From: Chitinophaga hostae
GTDB lineage: Bacteria; Bacteroidota; Bacteroidia; Chitinophagales; Chitinophagaceae
Direction: 5' to 3'
NCBI RefSeq assembly: GCF_018224885.1
Contig: NZ_JAGTXB010000002.1
Span: 124,001 to 188,000, forward strand
DNA length: 64,000 nt
Every line of letters begins with the position of its first letter. Within the stretch, counting starts at the first letter, position 1. The position numbers and the translations under genes were made by a program. Positions 26,344-35,906 of the stretch are shown here, one piece after another. The notes beneath the pieces were generated by a model, which did no database searches, was not told the origin of the DNA, and worked only from the letters and a program-made list of their open reading frames with translations.

Positions 26344-27657
26344 TTATCCGTTTACGCTTTGTCGAAGTTTTACGATGTTGGCAGCACCGCGTTTAATGAT
26401 AATGCGGGTACCGCGTTCGTAGGTGAAGTAGCGGTAAAACCAGTTGATAAATACCACCAGTTTATTTCTGAATCCCAGCAGGCTCATAAGATGGACGACC
26501 ATCCATACCATCCAGGCGAGATAGCCACTCAGGCGTATACCGGCAATTTCGGCTACGGCCCTGTTACGGCCAATGGTGGCCATGCTGCCAAGATCTTTAT
26601 AATTAAAGCCTTTCGTAGGTTTGTGTTCCAGTGAAAGACGGATATTATTCGCCACATTTTTCCCTTGTTGTATGGCTACCTGGGCTACCATAGGGTAACC
26701 TTTAGGGAACCGCGGATCATTGGTCATTTGTGCAATGTCGCCTATGGCGTATATATTGGTAAAGCCTTTCACCTCATTTAGTTCATTTACCAGGATACGA
26801 CCGTTAGGGAGTACGATATCGGCAGGAATACCTGTTACGGGAATACCTTTTACACCGGCAGACCAGAGGAGCGACTGTGTTTGTATCTGCTCTCCTGTAC
26901 TGAGGGTGACTGTTTTGCCGTCGTATTCTTTTACGCCGGTGTTGGTGAGTACGCGCACGCCAATATCTTGGAGGGCCTGTAATGTTTTTTGTGATGTTTT
27001 TTCGCTGAAGGAGGCGAGTAATTTTGGTCCTGCTTCAATGAGATAAACATTCATCAACGACTGAGGTAAAGTAGGATAATCCTTGGGCATGATATACTTG
27101 CGTAATTCGGCGAAAGCGCCTGCCAGCTCTACTCCTGTAGGGCCGCCGCCAACCATCACGAAGTTGAGTTTAGGTTTAATTTCTTCGGGATTTTGCAGCA
27201 GCAAACTTTCCTCAAATTGTTTCACCACATAATTCCTGATCTGCACTGCTTCAATCAGGGATTTCATGCCGATGGCATTTTCTTCTATATTTTTATTGCC
27301 AAAGAAATTGGTGTTACTACCGGTGGCAAACACGAGATAGTCGTAATGAATTTCACCGATGCCTGTTTCCAGGATGTTTTCTTCTGAGCGCAGTCCGGTT
27401 ACTTCGGCCATGCGGAATACCAGGTTCTTTTGTTTTTTGAATATGCCACGTAAGGGGAAAGCGATACTATCCGGCTCCAGGCCAGCAGTAGATACCTGGT
27501 ATAGCAGGGGTTGAAAAAGGTGATAGTTGTTTCTGTCGAGCAACACTACCTGAACGGGCACATGTTTAAGCTGTTTGGCCAGGTTTACGCCGCCGAATCC
27601 GCCGCCTACAATAACGATTCGCGGTTGTTTCGTTTCCGGGATGTTGGGCTGAATCAT
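26344..27657 (-). CDS. ndh: Type II NADH:quinone oxidoreductase (NDH-2)
   Basis: A 437-aa FAD enzyme passing electrons from NADH to quinone at the inner membrane without pumping protons. The FAD Rossmann motif IVIVGGGFGGVNLAKQL is near the N-terminus, then LFQPLLYQVSTAGLEPDSIAFPLR, a second dinucleotide motif FVMVGGGPTGVELAGAFAELRKY (about 165-188), IYAIGDIAQM, and MVAQVAIQQGKNVANNI. The C-terminal part (SGYLAWMVWMVVHLMSLLGF and KLVVFINWFYRYF) is the amphipathic membrane-binding region. I chose the ATG at 27657 over an upstream TTG at 27684. Confidence 0.9.
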   Translation of the reverse strand: MIQPNIPETKQPRIVIVGGGFGGVNLAKQLKHVPVQVVLLDRNNYHLFQPLLYQVSTAGLEPDSIAFPLRGIFKKQKNLVFRMAEVTGLRSEENILETGIGEIHYDYLVFATGSNTNFFGNKNIEENAIGMKSLIEAVQIRNYVVKQFEESLLLQNPEEIKPKLNFVMVGGGPTGVELAGAFAELRKYIMPKDYPTLPQSLMNVYLIEAGPKLLASFSEKTSQKTLQALQDIGVRVLTNTGVKEYDGKTVTLSTGEQIQTQSLLWSAGVKGIPVTGIPADIVLPNGRILVNELNEVKGFTNIYAIGDIAQMTNDPRFPKGYPMVAQVAIQQGKNVANNIRLSLEHKPTKGFNYKDLGSMATIGRNRAVAEIAGIRLSGYLAWMVWMVVHLMSLLGFRNKLVVFINWFYRYFTYERGTRIIIKRGAANIVKLRQSVNG

Positions 27658-27799
27658 AATTCGTCTTTTTATATTTTGCAGCAATTACGATGATATGGTG
27701 GTCCTATTTTTTTAGTAAATGGTTCCGGTATTGTTTGACAAACCGTATACCAGTACTAAAGATTCCCAAAGTTACGAAACTTTCAGAAAAAAATGAAAG

Positions 27800-28004
27800 T
27801 TTTGTCTTGCCCAGGATTAAATTGATTAAACTGATTTTGATGATTTGATGAATTTGTCAGGATTTTTGGAAGATTTGAAAAGATTAAGGGAGATATAAGC
27901 GGATAAAATTCGCTCATATCTCCCCTAATTTTTTTTAATCAAAAAATTATTAAGAAAAAATCCTGTAAATCATCAAAATCAGTTTAATCCTGGGCAAGAC
28001 AAAA
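27800..28004. repeat. Period-9 GATTnnnnn palindromic element, copy 2
   Basis: TTTTGTC plus GCCCAGGATTA (27800-27819) and TAATCCTGGGC plus GACAAAA (27985-28004) form the ends. The left arm continues GATTAAATT, GATTAAACT, GATTTTGAT. The core is an AAAAGATTA..GGGAGATAT hairpin also seen in copy 3. It fills the 27658-28005 gap and stops 1 bp from the glpF stop codon; otherwise that gap holds only the upstream region of ndh. Confidence 0.88.
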
Positions 28005-28005
28005 A

Positions 28006-28716
28006 TTACTGCAACAGGTATTTATAAAGAAACGCGGCTGCGGCGGCACCCGTCAGCGGTCCCAGTATTGGTATCCAGGCATAGCTCCAGTCGCTGTCGC
28101 GTTTGCCGGGAATAGGCAGCAGGTAGTGCATGAGCCTGGGGCCAAGGTCCCTGGCGGGATTGATGGCATAGCCGGTAGGGCCGCCGAGGGAGAGCCCGAT
28201 TGCCAGCACCACAAAGGCTACCGGCAGCGCGTCGAGCGAACCCAGACTGGAAGCAGGACCGGTAATAAAGAGGATAGCCAGTATAAATACGAGGGTGGCA
28301 ATGAATTCTGTGAGGAAATTGTATTTGCTGTTGCGGATGGCAGGAATTGTGCAAAATACGCCCAGCTTGGTATTGGGATCGGAGGTTTCATCGAAATGCT
28401 GTTTATAGGAAAGCCATACCAGCAGTGCACCGAGCATGGCGCCACCCATTTGGGCGGCTACGTATCCGGGCACTTTTTCCCATGGAAAGTTTCCCTGCAG
28501 CGCCTGCGCAAAAGTAACCGCAGGATTCAGATGAGCGCCGCTGTGTTTGGCCGTGGCATACACACCAACAAACACGGCCATGGCCCAGCCCATGGTGATC
28601 ACCATCCAGCCGCCAAGATTACCTTTTGATTTGCTGAGAATCACGGCTGCTACCACACCATCGCCCAGTACGATTAAAAATGCCGTTCCTATAATTTCTG
28701 CTAAATAAGGTGACAT
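28006..28716 (-). CDS. glpF: Glycerol uptake facilitator, MIP family
   Basis: A 236-aa inner-membrane channel with six TMs and two half-helices. Both NPA boxes are visible: GAHLNPAVTFAQAL (near residue 63) and YAINPARDLGPRL (near 187). Asp after the second NPAR is the aquaglyceroporin mark, which supports glycerol rather than water. It follows glpK by 33 bp on the same strand, so glycerol entry and phosphorylation are coupled. A long palindromic element starts 1 bp after its stop. Confidence 0.93.
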   Translation of the reverse strand: MSPYLAEIIGTAFLIVLGDGVVAAVILSKSKGNLGGWMVITMGWAMAVFVGVYATAKHSGAHLNPAVTFAQALQGNFPWEKVPGYVAAQMGGAMLGALLVWLSYKQHFDETSDPNTKLGVFCTIPAIRNSKYNFLTEFIATLVFILAILFITGPASSLGSLDALPVAFVVLAIGLSLGGPTGYAINPARDLGPRLMHYLLPIPGKRDSDWSYAWIPILGPLTGAAAAAFLYKYLLQ

Positions 28717-28749
28717 AGTAAAACGAGATATTAATAAACGTGGATAATA

Positions 28750-30246
28750 CTATATTTCTTCTGTCCATGCCTGTGCTGCCCTGATGGCGCGTTTCCATTC
28801 GCCGCATAGTCTTTTGCTTTCTGCGGGTTCCATGGCAGCATCGAAGGTGGCGTCTATCTGCCATTGTTTGGCGATGGTTTCTATGCTATCCCAGTAGCCA
28901 ACAGCCAGCCCTGCCAGGTAGGCGGCGCCTAATGCAGTGGTTTCTGTTATAACGGGACGCACTACACGAAGATGGGTGATATCTGCCTGGAATTGCATGA
29001 GCAGGTTATTTTTTGTGGCGCCGCCGTCTACCCGTATTTCGCTGATAGGCATGCCTGCATCCGCTTCCATGGCTTTGAGTACATCCATGGTTTGGAAGGC
29101 GATACTGTCGAGCGCCGCGCGGGCAATATGTGCAGCGGAGGATCCTCTTGTAAGACCTACCATAGTGCCCCGTGCATGCTGGTTCCAGTAAGGGGCGCCC
29201 AGGCCGGCAAAGGCCGGTACGAGGTAAACGCCATCACTATGTGGTACGGTGGCGGCTAATTTCTCCACATCGGCAGAATGGCGGATAATGCCAAGGCCGT
29301 CGCGGAGCCATTGCACTACGGCGCCACCGATAAAGATGCTGCCTTCCAGTGCATAACTGGTTTTGCCGTTGATTTGCCAGGCTACCGTAGTGAGCAGGTT
29401 ATTTTTGGAAGGAATGGGTTTGTCGCCCGTATTCAACACCATAAAACAACCGGTGCCATAGGTATTTTTGATCATCCCGGGTTGTGTGCATAGCTGTCCG
29501 AAGAGAGCGGCCTGCTGATCCCCGGCAATACCGGCAATAGGTATGCGGTAGGGGGTGAGATTGGCTTCGGAGTAACCATATACTTCACTGGATTGTTTTA
29601 CTTCCGGTAGCATGGAGGCGGGAATATCGAAAAGAGATAGTAACTCTTCGTCCCATTGCATGTTGTGGATGTTGAACAACAAAGTGCGGGAGGCGTTACT
29701 CACATCTGTAATGTGGAGTTTGCCATTAGAGAAATTCCATGCCAGCCAGCTGTCTACCGTACCAAAAGCCAGTTCTCCGTTTTCGGCTTTTTTGCGGGCA
29801 TCGGGAATATTATCCAGCAGCCATTTTATTTTGGTGCCGGAGAAGTAGGCATCCAGGCGCAGGCCTGTTTTATCTTTGATGAGTTGTTCTTTTCCCTGTT
29901 TGATCAGTTCATCGCAATAGGAAGCGGTACGGCGATCCTGCCATACAATGGCATTGTGAATAGGCTTACCGGTTTTTTTGTCCCAGACGATAGTGGTTTC
30001 CCGTTGATTGGTGATACCGATGGCGGCGATGTCCTGCCCGGTGATCCTTGCTTTGAGTATTACTTCGGCAGCCACGCTGGCCTGGGAAGTCCAGATTTCC
30101 ATGGCATCGTGTTCCACCCATCCGGGTTGAGGAAATATTTGTTTGAATTCTTTCTGGGCAACTGCTTTGATGCTGCCATCATGATCGAAGATAATCGCGC
30201 GGGAGCTGGTGGTGCCCTGATCCAGCGAGAGGATATATTTTCCCAT
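28750..30246 (-). CDS. glpK: Glycerol kinase
   Basis: Phosphorylates glycerol to glycerol-3-phosphate, trapping it after GlpF-mediated entry. 498 aa, the normal FGGY-kinase length. Motifs are [19 protein letters not shown] (ATP phosphate loop, residues 5-23), [29 protein letters not shown] (about 79-107), [12 protein letters not shown] (about 243-254) and the C-terminal ATP-binding [21 protein letters not shown]. The ATG at 30246 starts [11 protein letters not shown] as in most homologues. First gene of glpK-glpF; glpD is not adjacent. Confidence 0.96.
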   Translation of the reverse strand: MGKYILSLDQGTTSSRAIIFDHDGSIKAVAQKEFKQIFPQPGWVEHDAMEIWTSQASVAAEVILKARITGQDIAAIGITNQRETTIVWDKKTGKPIHNAIVWQDRRTASYCDELIKQGKEQLIKDKTGLRLDAYFSGTKIKWLLDNIPDARKKAENGELAFGTVDSWLAWNFSNGKLHITDVSNASRTLLFNIHNMQWDEELLSLFDIPASMLPEVKQSSEVYGYSEANLTPYRIPIAGIAGDQQAALFGQLCTQPGMIKNTYGTGCFMVLNTGDKPIPSKNNLLTTVAWQINGKTSYALEGSIFIGGAVVQWLRDGLGIIRHSADVEKLAATVPHSDGVYLVPAFAGLGAPYWNQHARGTMVGLTRGSSAAHIARAALDSIAFQTMDVLKAMEADAGMPISEIRVDGGATKNNLLMQFQADITHLRVVRPVITETTALGAAYLAGLAVGYWDSIETIAKQWQIDATFDAAMEPAESKRLCGEWKRAIRAAQAWTEEI

Positions 30247-30363
30247 TAGGTTCTCTGTTTATTGCGTGTTCGGGTATCGTGGATATTATCTTTGAATTTA
30301 ATTAAATTATCCAACAAAACGTGATCATCTCCCCAACAGCAAAATATCCGTACCGGCTGCCAC

Positions 30364-30399
30364 AAAAAAAATCCCCGATGCAATTACTGCACCGGGGAT
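30364..30399 (-). terminator. Terminator of the transaldolase gene
   Basis: ATCCCCGATGCA (30371-30382) with TGCACCGGGGAT (30388-30399) forms a 12-bp stem with one mismatch. On the minus strand it runs into seven T. Confidence 0.85.
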
Positions 30400-30425
30400 A
30401 CACCATCTAAAAAATATCTTAAAAA

Positions 30426-31076
30426 CTACATTTTTTTGGCATCTTCGAGGAACTTGGCCAAACCGATATCTGTTAACGGATGTTTCAGCAGTCCCAGGAT
30501 AGAATCTAACGGGCAGGTACATACGTCAGCACCTACTTCAGCACATTTTACAATGTGGAGTGCGCTACGGATAGAGGCTGCGAGGATTTCAGTTTTATAA
30601 CCCTGTAAGCTGTAGATCTGCGCAATCTGAGCGATCAGTTCTACGCCATCCCAGTTGGTATCATCAATACGGCCAATAAAAGGAGATACATAAGCGGCAC
30701 CGGCTTTAGCTGCCAGGATAGCCTGACCAGCAGAAAATACCAGCGTGCAGTTTGTTCTGATACCGTTGTCAGTAAACCATTTGATGGCTTTTACACCGTC
30801 TTTTATCATAGGTACTTTCACCACAATATTCGGGTGTATAGCAGCCAGTTTCTTACCTTCTTCAATGATAGATTTGAAATCTGTGGAAAGTACTTCCGCA
30901 CTTACATCACCGTCTACTATTTCGCAGATGTCTTCGTAATGTTTGATGATAGCGGCTTCACCTTTAATACCTTCTTTAGCCATTAGGGATGGATTGGTGG
31001 TTACACCATCGAGAACGCCGAGGTCGTGAGCTTCCTGTATTTGCGCCAGATTAGCTGTATCAATAAAGAATTTCAT
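30426..31076 (-). CDS. Small (TalC-type) transaldolase
   Basis: A 216-aa TIM-barrel aldolase of the MipB/TalC family (MKFFIDTANLAQIQEAHDLGVLDGVTTNPSLMAKEG start). The Schiff-base lysine is Lys87 in IVVKVPM. In SPFIGRIDD the family-discriminating position is Phe133; fructose-6-phosphate aldolases have Tyr there, so transaldolase activity in the pentose phosphate pathway is favoured. The gene stands alone with its own terminator. Upstream lies the SRP RNA gene on the same strand, with its own terminator and promoter. Confidence 0.88.
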   Translation of the reverse strand: MKFFIDTANLAQIQEAHDLGVLDGVTTNPSLMAKEGIKGEAAIIKHYEDICEIVDGDVSAEVLSTDFKSIIEEGKKLAAIHPNIVVKVPMIKDGVKAIKWFTDNGIRTNCTLVFSAGQAILAAKAGAAYVSPFIGRIDDTNWDGVELIAQIAQIYSLQGYKTEILAASIRSALHIVKCAEVGADVCTCPLDSILGLLKHPLTDIGLAKFLEDAKKM

Positions 31077-31188
31077 GCTATATTAAATTAGTTGTCAGGA
31101 AATGAACGGTTTGTGGAAGATGCTGTGTCATTAGTGAAAGAGGTGGAGAAAATAGCAACCAGATACTATTGACAAGCAACTAATGACA

Positions 31189-31205
31189 ATAAAAAAAGAA
31201 AAAAA
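31189..31205 (-). terminator. T-rich end of the SRP RNA gene
   Basis: On the minus strand the closing helix of the RNA (ACTTGCC) runs into CTTTTT and further T-rich sequence, so the RNA's own basal stem probably acts as the terminator. Confidence 0.6.
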
Positions 31206-31300
31206 GGCAAGTTACTTATATCGCACCGCTACAACCACCTACCCTTGCTACATTCCTGTCCTGGGGGAGTTCAGTAGGAGCTGGTCGTATAAGACTTGCC
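31206..31300 (-). ncRNA. ffs: Signal recognition particle RNA (small bacterial type)
   Basis: Read on the minus strand, the 5' end GGCAAGTCTTATA pairs with the 3' end TATAAGTAACTTGCC. The apical part carries the SRP signature CAGGACAGGAATGTAGCAAGG, with the asymmetric GGAA..AGCA loops that bind Ffh. Length is about 95 nt. A strong promoter precedes it and a run of T follows the last helix. It would form the SRP with Ffh for cotranslational membrane targeting. Confidence 0.85.
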
Positions 31301-31305
31301 GGTTG

Positions 31306-31336
31306 CAAAGGTAATATAATGAGTTGAATCTCCAAA
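31306..31336 (-). promoter_or_regulatory. SRP RNA promoter
   Basis: On the minus strand TTTG (31336-31333), 19 bp, then TACCTTTG (31313-31306). Both elements and the spacing match the Bacteroidota consensus. The start would fall at about 31300, the first base of the RNA helix. Confidence 0.75.
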
Positions 31337-31436
31337 TATTAGCTTGGAAAAAGTTGAAATTATTTTTCAAAACGTATTTATACGCATTCTTTTAAGGTTA
31401 ATAATGTATAGGCTATGTATATAGCGGGAAAATATA

Positions 31437-31444
31437 TATATTTG
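31437..31444 (+). promoter_or_regulatory. Candidate -7 box of the DUF5684 gene
   Basis: TATATTTG matches TAnnTTTG exactly and lies 67 nt above the ATG. The -33 element is weak in this AT-rich stretch. Confidence 0.4.
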
Positions 31445-31511
31445 GATATATTGGGTTATACCCCCCGGATTGTTAATTATAAACTGTACTCAAACAACTT
31501 AAACCTCTTTT

Positions 31512-31955
31512 ATGGAAACAACTACGTATGAAGGTAGCAGCGCCTTTGGTGCCTTATTCAGTGGCGTATTTCTTATTTTCTTCCTGGTCATCATCGTTTT
31601 CTTTGCATTCTGTATGTGGAGAATATTTGAGAAGGCCGGACAGGAGGGCTGGAAGGCAATTGTGCCTATCTACAACCTCTATGTTTACACACAGATCATT
31701 GGTAAACCATGGTGGTGGCTGATCCTGATGTGCATTCCCTACATCGGCATTATCTGGGGCATCTGGGCTACCAACCTGCTCAGTAAGAGTTTTGGTAAAT
31801 CTGAAGGCTTTACAGTAGGGCTGATATTGCTGAGTATCGTGTTTTACCCGATCCTGGCATTTGACCGCACTATTGTATACAAAGGCCCGGCCGGCGACCC
31901 AGCCCGTTTTAACAATGTGAACGACGATTTAAATTCGATAGGTAAAACTATCTGA
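31512..31955 (+). CDS. DUF5684 membrane protein
   Basis: A 147-aa membrane protein with about four TM segments (VFLIFFLVIIVFFAFCMWRIF, WWWLILMCIPYIGIIWGIWATNLL, FTVGLILLSIVFYPILAF). The segment FEKAGQEGWKAIVPIYNLYVYTQIIGKPWWW is the hallmark of DUF5684, often found beside or fused to signal peptidase I. Function is unknown. It is monocistronic with a clear terminator downstream. Confidence 0.8.
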   Translation: METTTYEGSSAFGALFSGVFLIFFLVIIVFFAFCMWRIFEKAGQEGWKAIVPIYNLYVYTQIIGKPWWWLILMCIPYIGIIWGIWATNLLSKSFGKSEGFTVGLILLSIVFYPILAFDRTIVYKGPAGDPARFNNVNDDLNSIGKTI

Positions 31956-31980
31956 TAAGCGGATAAATAACCATTAAAAA

Positions 31981-32009
31981 AGGCGGCCCGTTGAAGGCCG
32001 CCTTTTTTT
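31981..32009. terminator. Terminator between DUF5684 and RDD genes
   Basis: AGGCGGCC (31981-31988) with GGCCGCCT (31996-32003), flanked by A and T runs. It serves both convergent genes and touches the RDD stop codon. Confidence 0.85.
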
Positions 32010-32745
32010 AGTTCCTGGTAGTATAGTAGTTGTAATCGTTGAGCACCGTTTCGAGGAAATGCGTATGCGGCAGATCCGATTCAATATGCAGCACATCCTT
32101 TACGCGATAGGCTACCTTTGACGCCAGCTCTTCATCCCTGGCTTTCAGTGCGCGGTCCAACAGCTCCTTTACCTTGTTCATATCCCGGTCGGATAATTTC
32201 ATGATCTGCGGAAACTGCGGTTTATAGTCTGTATTGGAAATATCGCGGAAAATGGTTTCCTCAATGCTGCCTTTTCGTTTGGTACTGATCACAAGGGTGC
32301 CCGCAATCACATCGCCCAAACGCTGGTTGTAAGGCGTACGTACAATGGACACCAGTGGTACCACCACCGGCACAAGAAACATAAAATACAGCGGCGTTTC
32401 AATAATGCGGAATATCCATCTTATCAGGTGCTGGCTGATGCCCGGCGAATTTCCGATCATGCTTACCACCTGGATATGCAACAGCTTTTTCCCTGGTGTA
32501 AGGCCATTCATGCTGATTTCCATAATAGGAAAGTAGAATATGATCGGCAGGAAAACCAGCAGCATATAAATCGTCAGGTGCGCGTCCATATCCATCCGGA
32601 ACGAGGTAAGCACCGAATAGCATAACAGGAAATAACATAGCCGTATGGCAAAATCAATCAGCCAGGCTAAAAAACGTTTCACGATATCTGCCGACTCGAA
32701 TTCAAGATCTATATTGAAAGAAGTTGGTATTTTTATATCTGCCAT
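32008..32745 (-). CDS. RDD family membrane protein
   Basis: A 245-aa inner-membrane protein with an N-terminal RDD domain: IVKRFLAWLIDFAIRLCYFLL (RxxAxxxD-type motif, about 23-43), two more TM stretches (TIYMLLVFLPIIFYFPIMEI, YFMFLVPVVVPLVSIV) and the conserved GLTPGKKLLHIQVV and RTPYNQRLGDVIAGTLVI. A soluble helical tail of about 80 residues follows. I chose the ATG at 32745 over a TTG at 32751. It diverges from the SpoIIM-to-DUF58 gene set, with which RDD proteins are commonly associated. Transport or envelope function is suspected, not known. Confidence 0.85.
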   Translation of the reverse strand: MADIKIPTSFNIDLEFESADIVKRFLAWLIDFAIRLCYFLLCYSVLTSFRMDMDAHLTIYMLLVFLPIIFYFPIMEISMNGLTPGKKLLHIQVVSMIGNSPGISQHLIRWIFRIIETPLYFMFLVPVVVPLVSIVRTPYNQRLGDVIAGTLVISTKRKGSIEETIFRDISNTDYKPQFPQIMKLSDRDMNKVKELLDRALKARDEELASKVAYRVKDVLHIESDLPHTHFLETVLNDYNYYTTRN

Positions 32746-32867
32746 ACTCAAATTTACATATTTGTTTATATATTGTTAAACGATTTAGTATGTTTGCCGG
32801 TATTCCCCCATTAGTAACCCATTACTGTAGGTAATATCCGTATTTAAAAGGGAAAGAAGAACTCACT

Positions 32868-33863
32868 ATGAGAGAATCGCTGTTTATCAAGAAAAATTTG
32901 TCCCGCTGGAAGCAATACCAGGAGGAGCCCACAGATGACCCTGATGAAATGGCGGAAAGATTTGTATCTGTACTGGATGATCTGTCTTACGCCAAAACAT
33001 TTTATAGCTTCAGTAAAGTAACCCGTTATATCAACGGCCTGGCCGCAGGTATCTACCATCGTATTTACCAGAACCGTAAAGAAGATGTAGGCCGCTTCCA
33101 GCTGTTTTTTAAATACGAATTGCCGCTGTTATTCCGCCGGTATCACCGCCTGCTATTGTTTACATTGTCATTCTTTTTGCTTTTCTGTATTATCGGCGCC
33201 TTTTCATCGGCGCATGATGAAACTTTTGTGCGCGGCGTACTGGGCGACGAATATGTAAATATGACGGAACGGAATATTGCCAATCATGATCCCTTTGGTG
33301 TTTACAAAGACGGGAATCCGCTGCTGATGTTTTTCAGCATTGCCTACAACAACATCCAGGTGGCCTTCTATTGCTACGTGGGTGGCATTTTCCTGGGTAT
33401 CGGCTCTTTGTACCTGCTGATGCGGAATGGTGTAATGCTGGGTGTTTTTCAATACCTGTTTTTTACCCACGGCCTTGGCTGGAAATCTATATTGGTGATC
33501 TGGATACATGGTACGCTGGAAATTTCCAGCATCGTTATCGCCGGTTGCGCCGGGATTATCATGGGGAAGGGAATTCTCTTTCCGGGTACCCGGAAACGGA
33601 TCGATTCCCTGCGAAAAGCTGCGAAAGACGGCATCAAGATCATGGTAACTTTAGTGCCCATATTTATTGTCGCCGCTTTTCTGGAAAGTTTCGTAACCCG
33701 TCACACCGGAATGCCGCTGCCGCTGAGTCTTTTTATCCTGTTGGGTTCGCTCGCCTTTATATTGGGTTACTTTGTTTTTTATCCCATCTACCTGCATAAA
33801 AAAGGATATCGTTTAAGTGCGGAAGGGAAAGTACTCACCCCATTTATCCTGTCAAAGCAGTAG
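32868..33863 (+). CDS. SpoIIM (stage II sporulation protein M) family membrane protein
   Basis: 331 aa. After a cytoplasmic N-terminus of about 90 residues (MRESLFIKKNLSRWKQYQEE) come five to six TM segments typical of DUF95/SpoIIM: LLLFTLSFFLLFCIIGAF, VAFYCYVGGIFLGIGSLYLLM, HGTLEISSIVIAGCAGIIMGKGILFPG, IMVTLVPIFIVAAFLESFV and a final LFILLGSLAFILGYFVFYPIYL. The HGTLEISSIVIAG motif is strongly conserved in the family. This organism group does not sporulate, so the role is a general envelope one. First gene of a five-gene unit, 1 bp before the DUF4129 gene. Confidence 0.87.
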   Translation: MRESLFIKKNLSRWKQYQEEPTDDPDEMAERFVSVLDDLSYAKTFYSFSKVTRYINGLAAGIYHRIYQNRKEDVGRFQLFFKYELPLLFRRYHRLLLFTLSFFLLFCIIGAFSSAHDETFVRGVLGDEYVNMTERNIANHDPFGVYKDGNPLLMFFSIAYNNIQVAFYCYVGGIFLGIGSLYLLMRNGVMLGVFQYLFFTHGLGWKSILVIWIHGTLEISSIVIAGCAGIIMGKGILFPGTRKRIDSLRKAAKDGIKIMVTLVPIFIVAAFLESFVTRHTGMPLPLSLFILLGSLAFILGYFVFYPIYLHKKGYRLSAEGKVLTPFILSKQ

Positions 33864-33864
33864 T

Positions 33865-34680
33865 ATGAAAAAATATGTTTGGTTGAAAATATGCCTGCTG
33901 TTGCTGCTCTGGCTGCCATTAAAAAGTATGGCGCAATACGATAGTATAAAAATAAATGAAGCGGACTTTATCAGGCAACAAAATAATCCGGATGTTATCG
34001 AAGCGACGGCCGACAGTGCAGTCAACATGAATACAGACAGTATCAGTGAGTCTTCCGAATATGAAGAAGAGGCTGCCGCCTATGAAATGCGGCATATACA
34101 GGACTCGCTGCTAAAAGAGTTGAAGGCCAATAAGAAGCTGCAATATTATGATATAGAGAAAGCGCCGCCCAAACGCAATACCTGGCTTGAACGCCTGATG
34201 GTAGCGCTATTCAGGTCTATTGCCGCCATCCGTTTTATTGTGATGATCCTGTTGCTGATTGGACTTGGACTGCTCGTATACTGGTATATGAAAACAAACG
34301 GTATGAGCTTTTTCCGCAAACCTAAGCTGATAGAAGGATTAGAAGAGATACAGGAAGAAGAATTACACAGTGCCGGCGAATACCAGGAGAAGATAAACGC
34401 AGCAGTAGCTGCCGGAGATATGAGGCAGGCCATACGCTGGTGGTACCTGTATACCTTGTTTCAGCTGGCCGGCCGCGAAATGATTGTGCCGGGAAGAGAG
34501 AAAACCAACAACGATTACCTGCGTAATATGAGGAGTTCTCCCTATTATAAAAAATTTGCTGCATTGACATTGGATTATGAATACATCTGGTACGGAGGCT
34601 TTGACGTGAGTGAAGACAATTTCAGGAATATCAACCAGGAGTTCAGGGATTTTAATAACGCAATAGGAAAAGCTTCGTGA
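33865..34680 (+). CDS. DUF4129 domain protein
   Basis: 271 aa from the ATG at 33865, one base after the SpoIIM-gene stop. Signal peptide or first TM (MKKYVWLKICLLLLLWLPLKSMAQ), a periplasmic acidic stretch, a central TM (IRFIVMILLLIGLGLLVYWYM), and a cytoplasmic C-terminal DUF4129 domain (AAGDMRQAIRWWYLYTLFQLAGREMIVPGREKTNNDYLRNM). Function unknown; the domain is found next to MoxR/DUF58 genes in many phyla and resembles transglutaminase-associated tails. Its TGA overlaps the GTG start of the next gene. Confidence 0.85.
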   Translation: MKKYVWLKICLLLLLWLPLKSMAQYDSIKINEADFIRQQNNPDVIEATADSAVNMNTDSISESSEYEEEAAAYEMRHIQDSLLKELKANKKLQYYDIEKAPPKRNTWLERLMVALFRSIAAIRFIVMILLLIGLGLLVYWYMKTNGMSFFRKPKLIEGLEEIQEEELHSAGEYQEKINAAVAAGDMRQAIRWWYLYTLFQLAGREMIVPGREKTNNDYLRNMRSSPYYKKFAALTLDYEYIWYGGFDVSEDNFRNINQEFRDFNNAIGKAS

Positions 34681-35903
34681 ATACCAAACCCATATATATC
34701 ATCGGATCGGTTGCACTGTTGTTGATAGTGCTGATTATTGCCGGGGGAAATCTTACCACCAACAGGGAAGAGCAAACCACCGATATGCAGCGTTCATCGT
34801 TTTACAGCAAAGACAAAAAAGCCGGAGGCGCTTATGCCGCCTTTAAAATGCTGCCACAACTTTTTTACAGCAACTCCATACAGGTGGTCACCAAACCATT
34901 TGCGCGTACCTACGAAAAAGAAGCCCAGCTGAAATATAGTGGTAACGCCTATATCCTTGTGGCGAATGAATTGTTTACCACAGAAAAAGATGTGGATGCC
35001 ATGCTGGAATATGCGGCAGTAGGAAACGAGTTATTTATTGCGGTAAATATGCCGGATCCTTATCTCGCCAAACAGTTAAAATTTGCGGTAGTGGAAAGCA
35101 GTAACCTGCAACAGAAAAAGGAGAGCCTGGTGCAGTATTATAAAGATGAAGCCGTACCCGTGGATACCAATTTCTCCTACCCTGGTATGATCAGCGGAAA
35201 CTATTTTTCAGGTACCGACAGCAGCACAACAACTGTATTGGGCAGCAACTATAAAAACAAACCCAACTTTATACGTATATCGTATAGCCGCGGATATATT
35301 TACCTGTTGCTGAATCCCTACACTTTCACGAACTATTTTGTGCTGCATCAGCGCAATGTAAAGGCCCTGGAAACACAATTATCCTACCTGCAATACGGCG
35401 CCGGTAATGTATACTGGGATGATTTTTACAGCAGCCAGCATAGTGCGCAATCGGGCGATTTCAGCGAGTGGCAGGTACTGATGCGCTACCCGTCTATGCG
35501 GTGGGCGCTCTGGCTGGGAGTAGCATTGTTGTTACTGTATGTTTTATTCGAAAGCAAACGCCGTCAGCGCATCATTCCCGATAAACCGGCATTCAATAAT
35601 ACCTCGCTTGAGTTCGTAGATGCTATCGGGCAGCTGTATTACCAGCAGCATAACAACTACAACCTGGCTCATAAAATGATTCTCCATTTGCTGGAGTATA
35701 TACGTAACCGTTACTACCTTAATACCAATATTCTGAACGAAGAATTTGTGGCGGCATTGTCCCGTAAGTCGGCTATACCGGAAACGGATATACGACAATT
35801 ACTGCAAATGATGCACCATGTACAACTGGAAGAAAATATCAGCGACGACTATCTGAAGGAATTTTATAAACGTATTCAACTATTTTATTTAAACACGAAA
35901 TAA
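34677..35903 (+). CDS. DUF4350 domain protein
   Basis: 408 aa starting at a GTG that overlaps the previous stop (GTGA), a sign of translational coupling. It has an N-terminal TM (PIYIIGSVALLLIVLIIAGGN), an extracytoplasmic DUF4350 region with a GATase-like fold (DKKAGGAYAAFKMLPQLF, NAYILVANELFTTEKDVDAMLEYAAVGNELFIAV), a second TM (MRWALWLGVALLLLYVLFES, about 285-305) and a cytoplasmic helical tail. Function unknown; always considered with the MoxR and DUF58 partners that follow. Confidence 0.82.
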   Translation: MNTKPIYIIGSVALLLIVLIIAGGNLTTNREEQTTDMQRSSFYSKDKKAGGAYAAFKMLPQLFYSNSIQVVTKPFARTYEKEAQLKYSGNAYILVANELFTTEKDVDAMLEYAAVGNELFIAVNMPDPYLAKQLKFAVVESSNLQQKKESLVQYYKDEAVPVDTNFSYPGMISGNYFSGTDSSTTTVLGSNYKNKPNFIRISYSRGYIYLLLNPYTFTNYFVLHQRNVKALETQLSYLQYGAGNVYWDDFYSSQHSAQSGDFSEWQVLMRYPSMRWALWLGVALLLLYVLFESKRRQRIIPDKPAFNNTSLEFVDAIGQLYYQQHNNYNLAHKMILHLLEYIRNRYYLNTNILNEEFVAALSRKSAIPETDIRQLLQMMHHVQLEENISDDYLKEFYKRIQLFYLNTK

Positions 35904-35906
35904 ATA

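Noticed and set aside
30426-31076. Fructose-6-phosphate aldolase (FSA)
   Set aside because: The discriminating residue is Phe133 in SPFIGR, not Tyr, which favours transaldolase.
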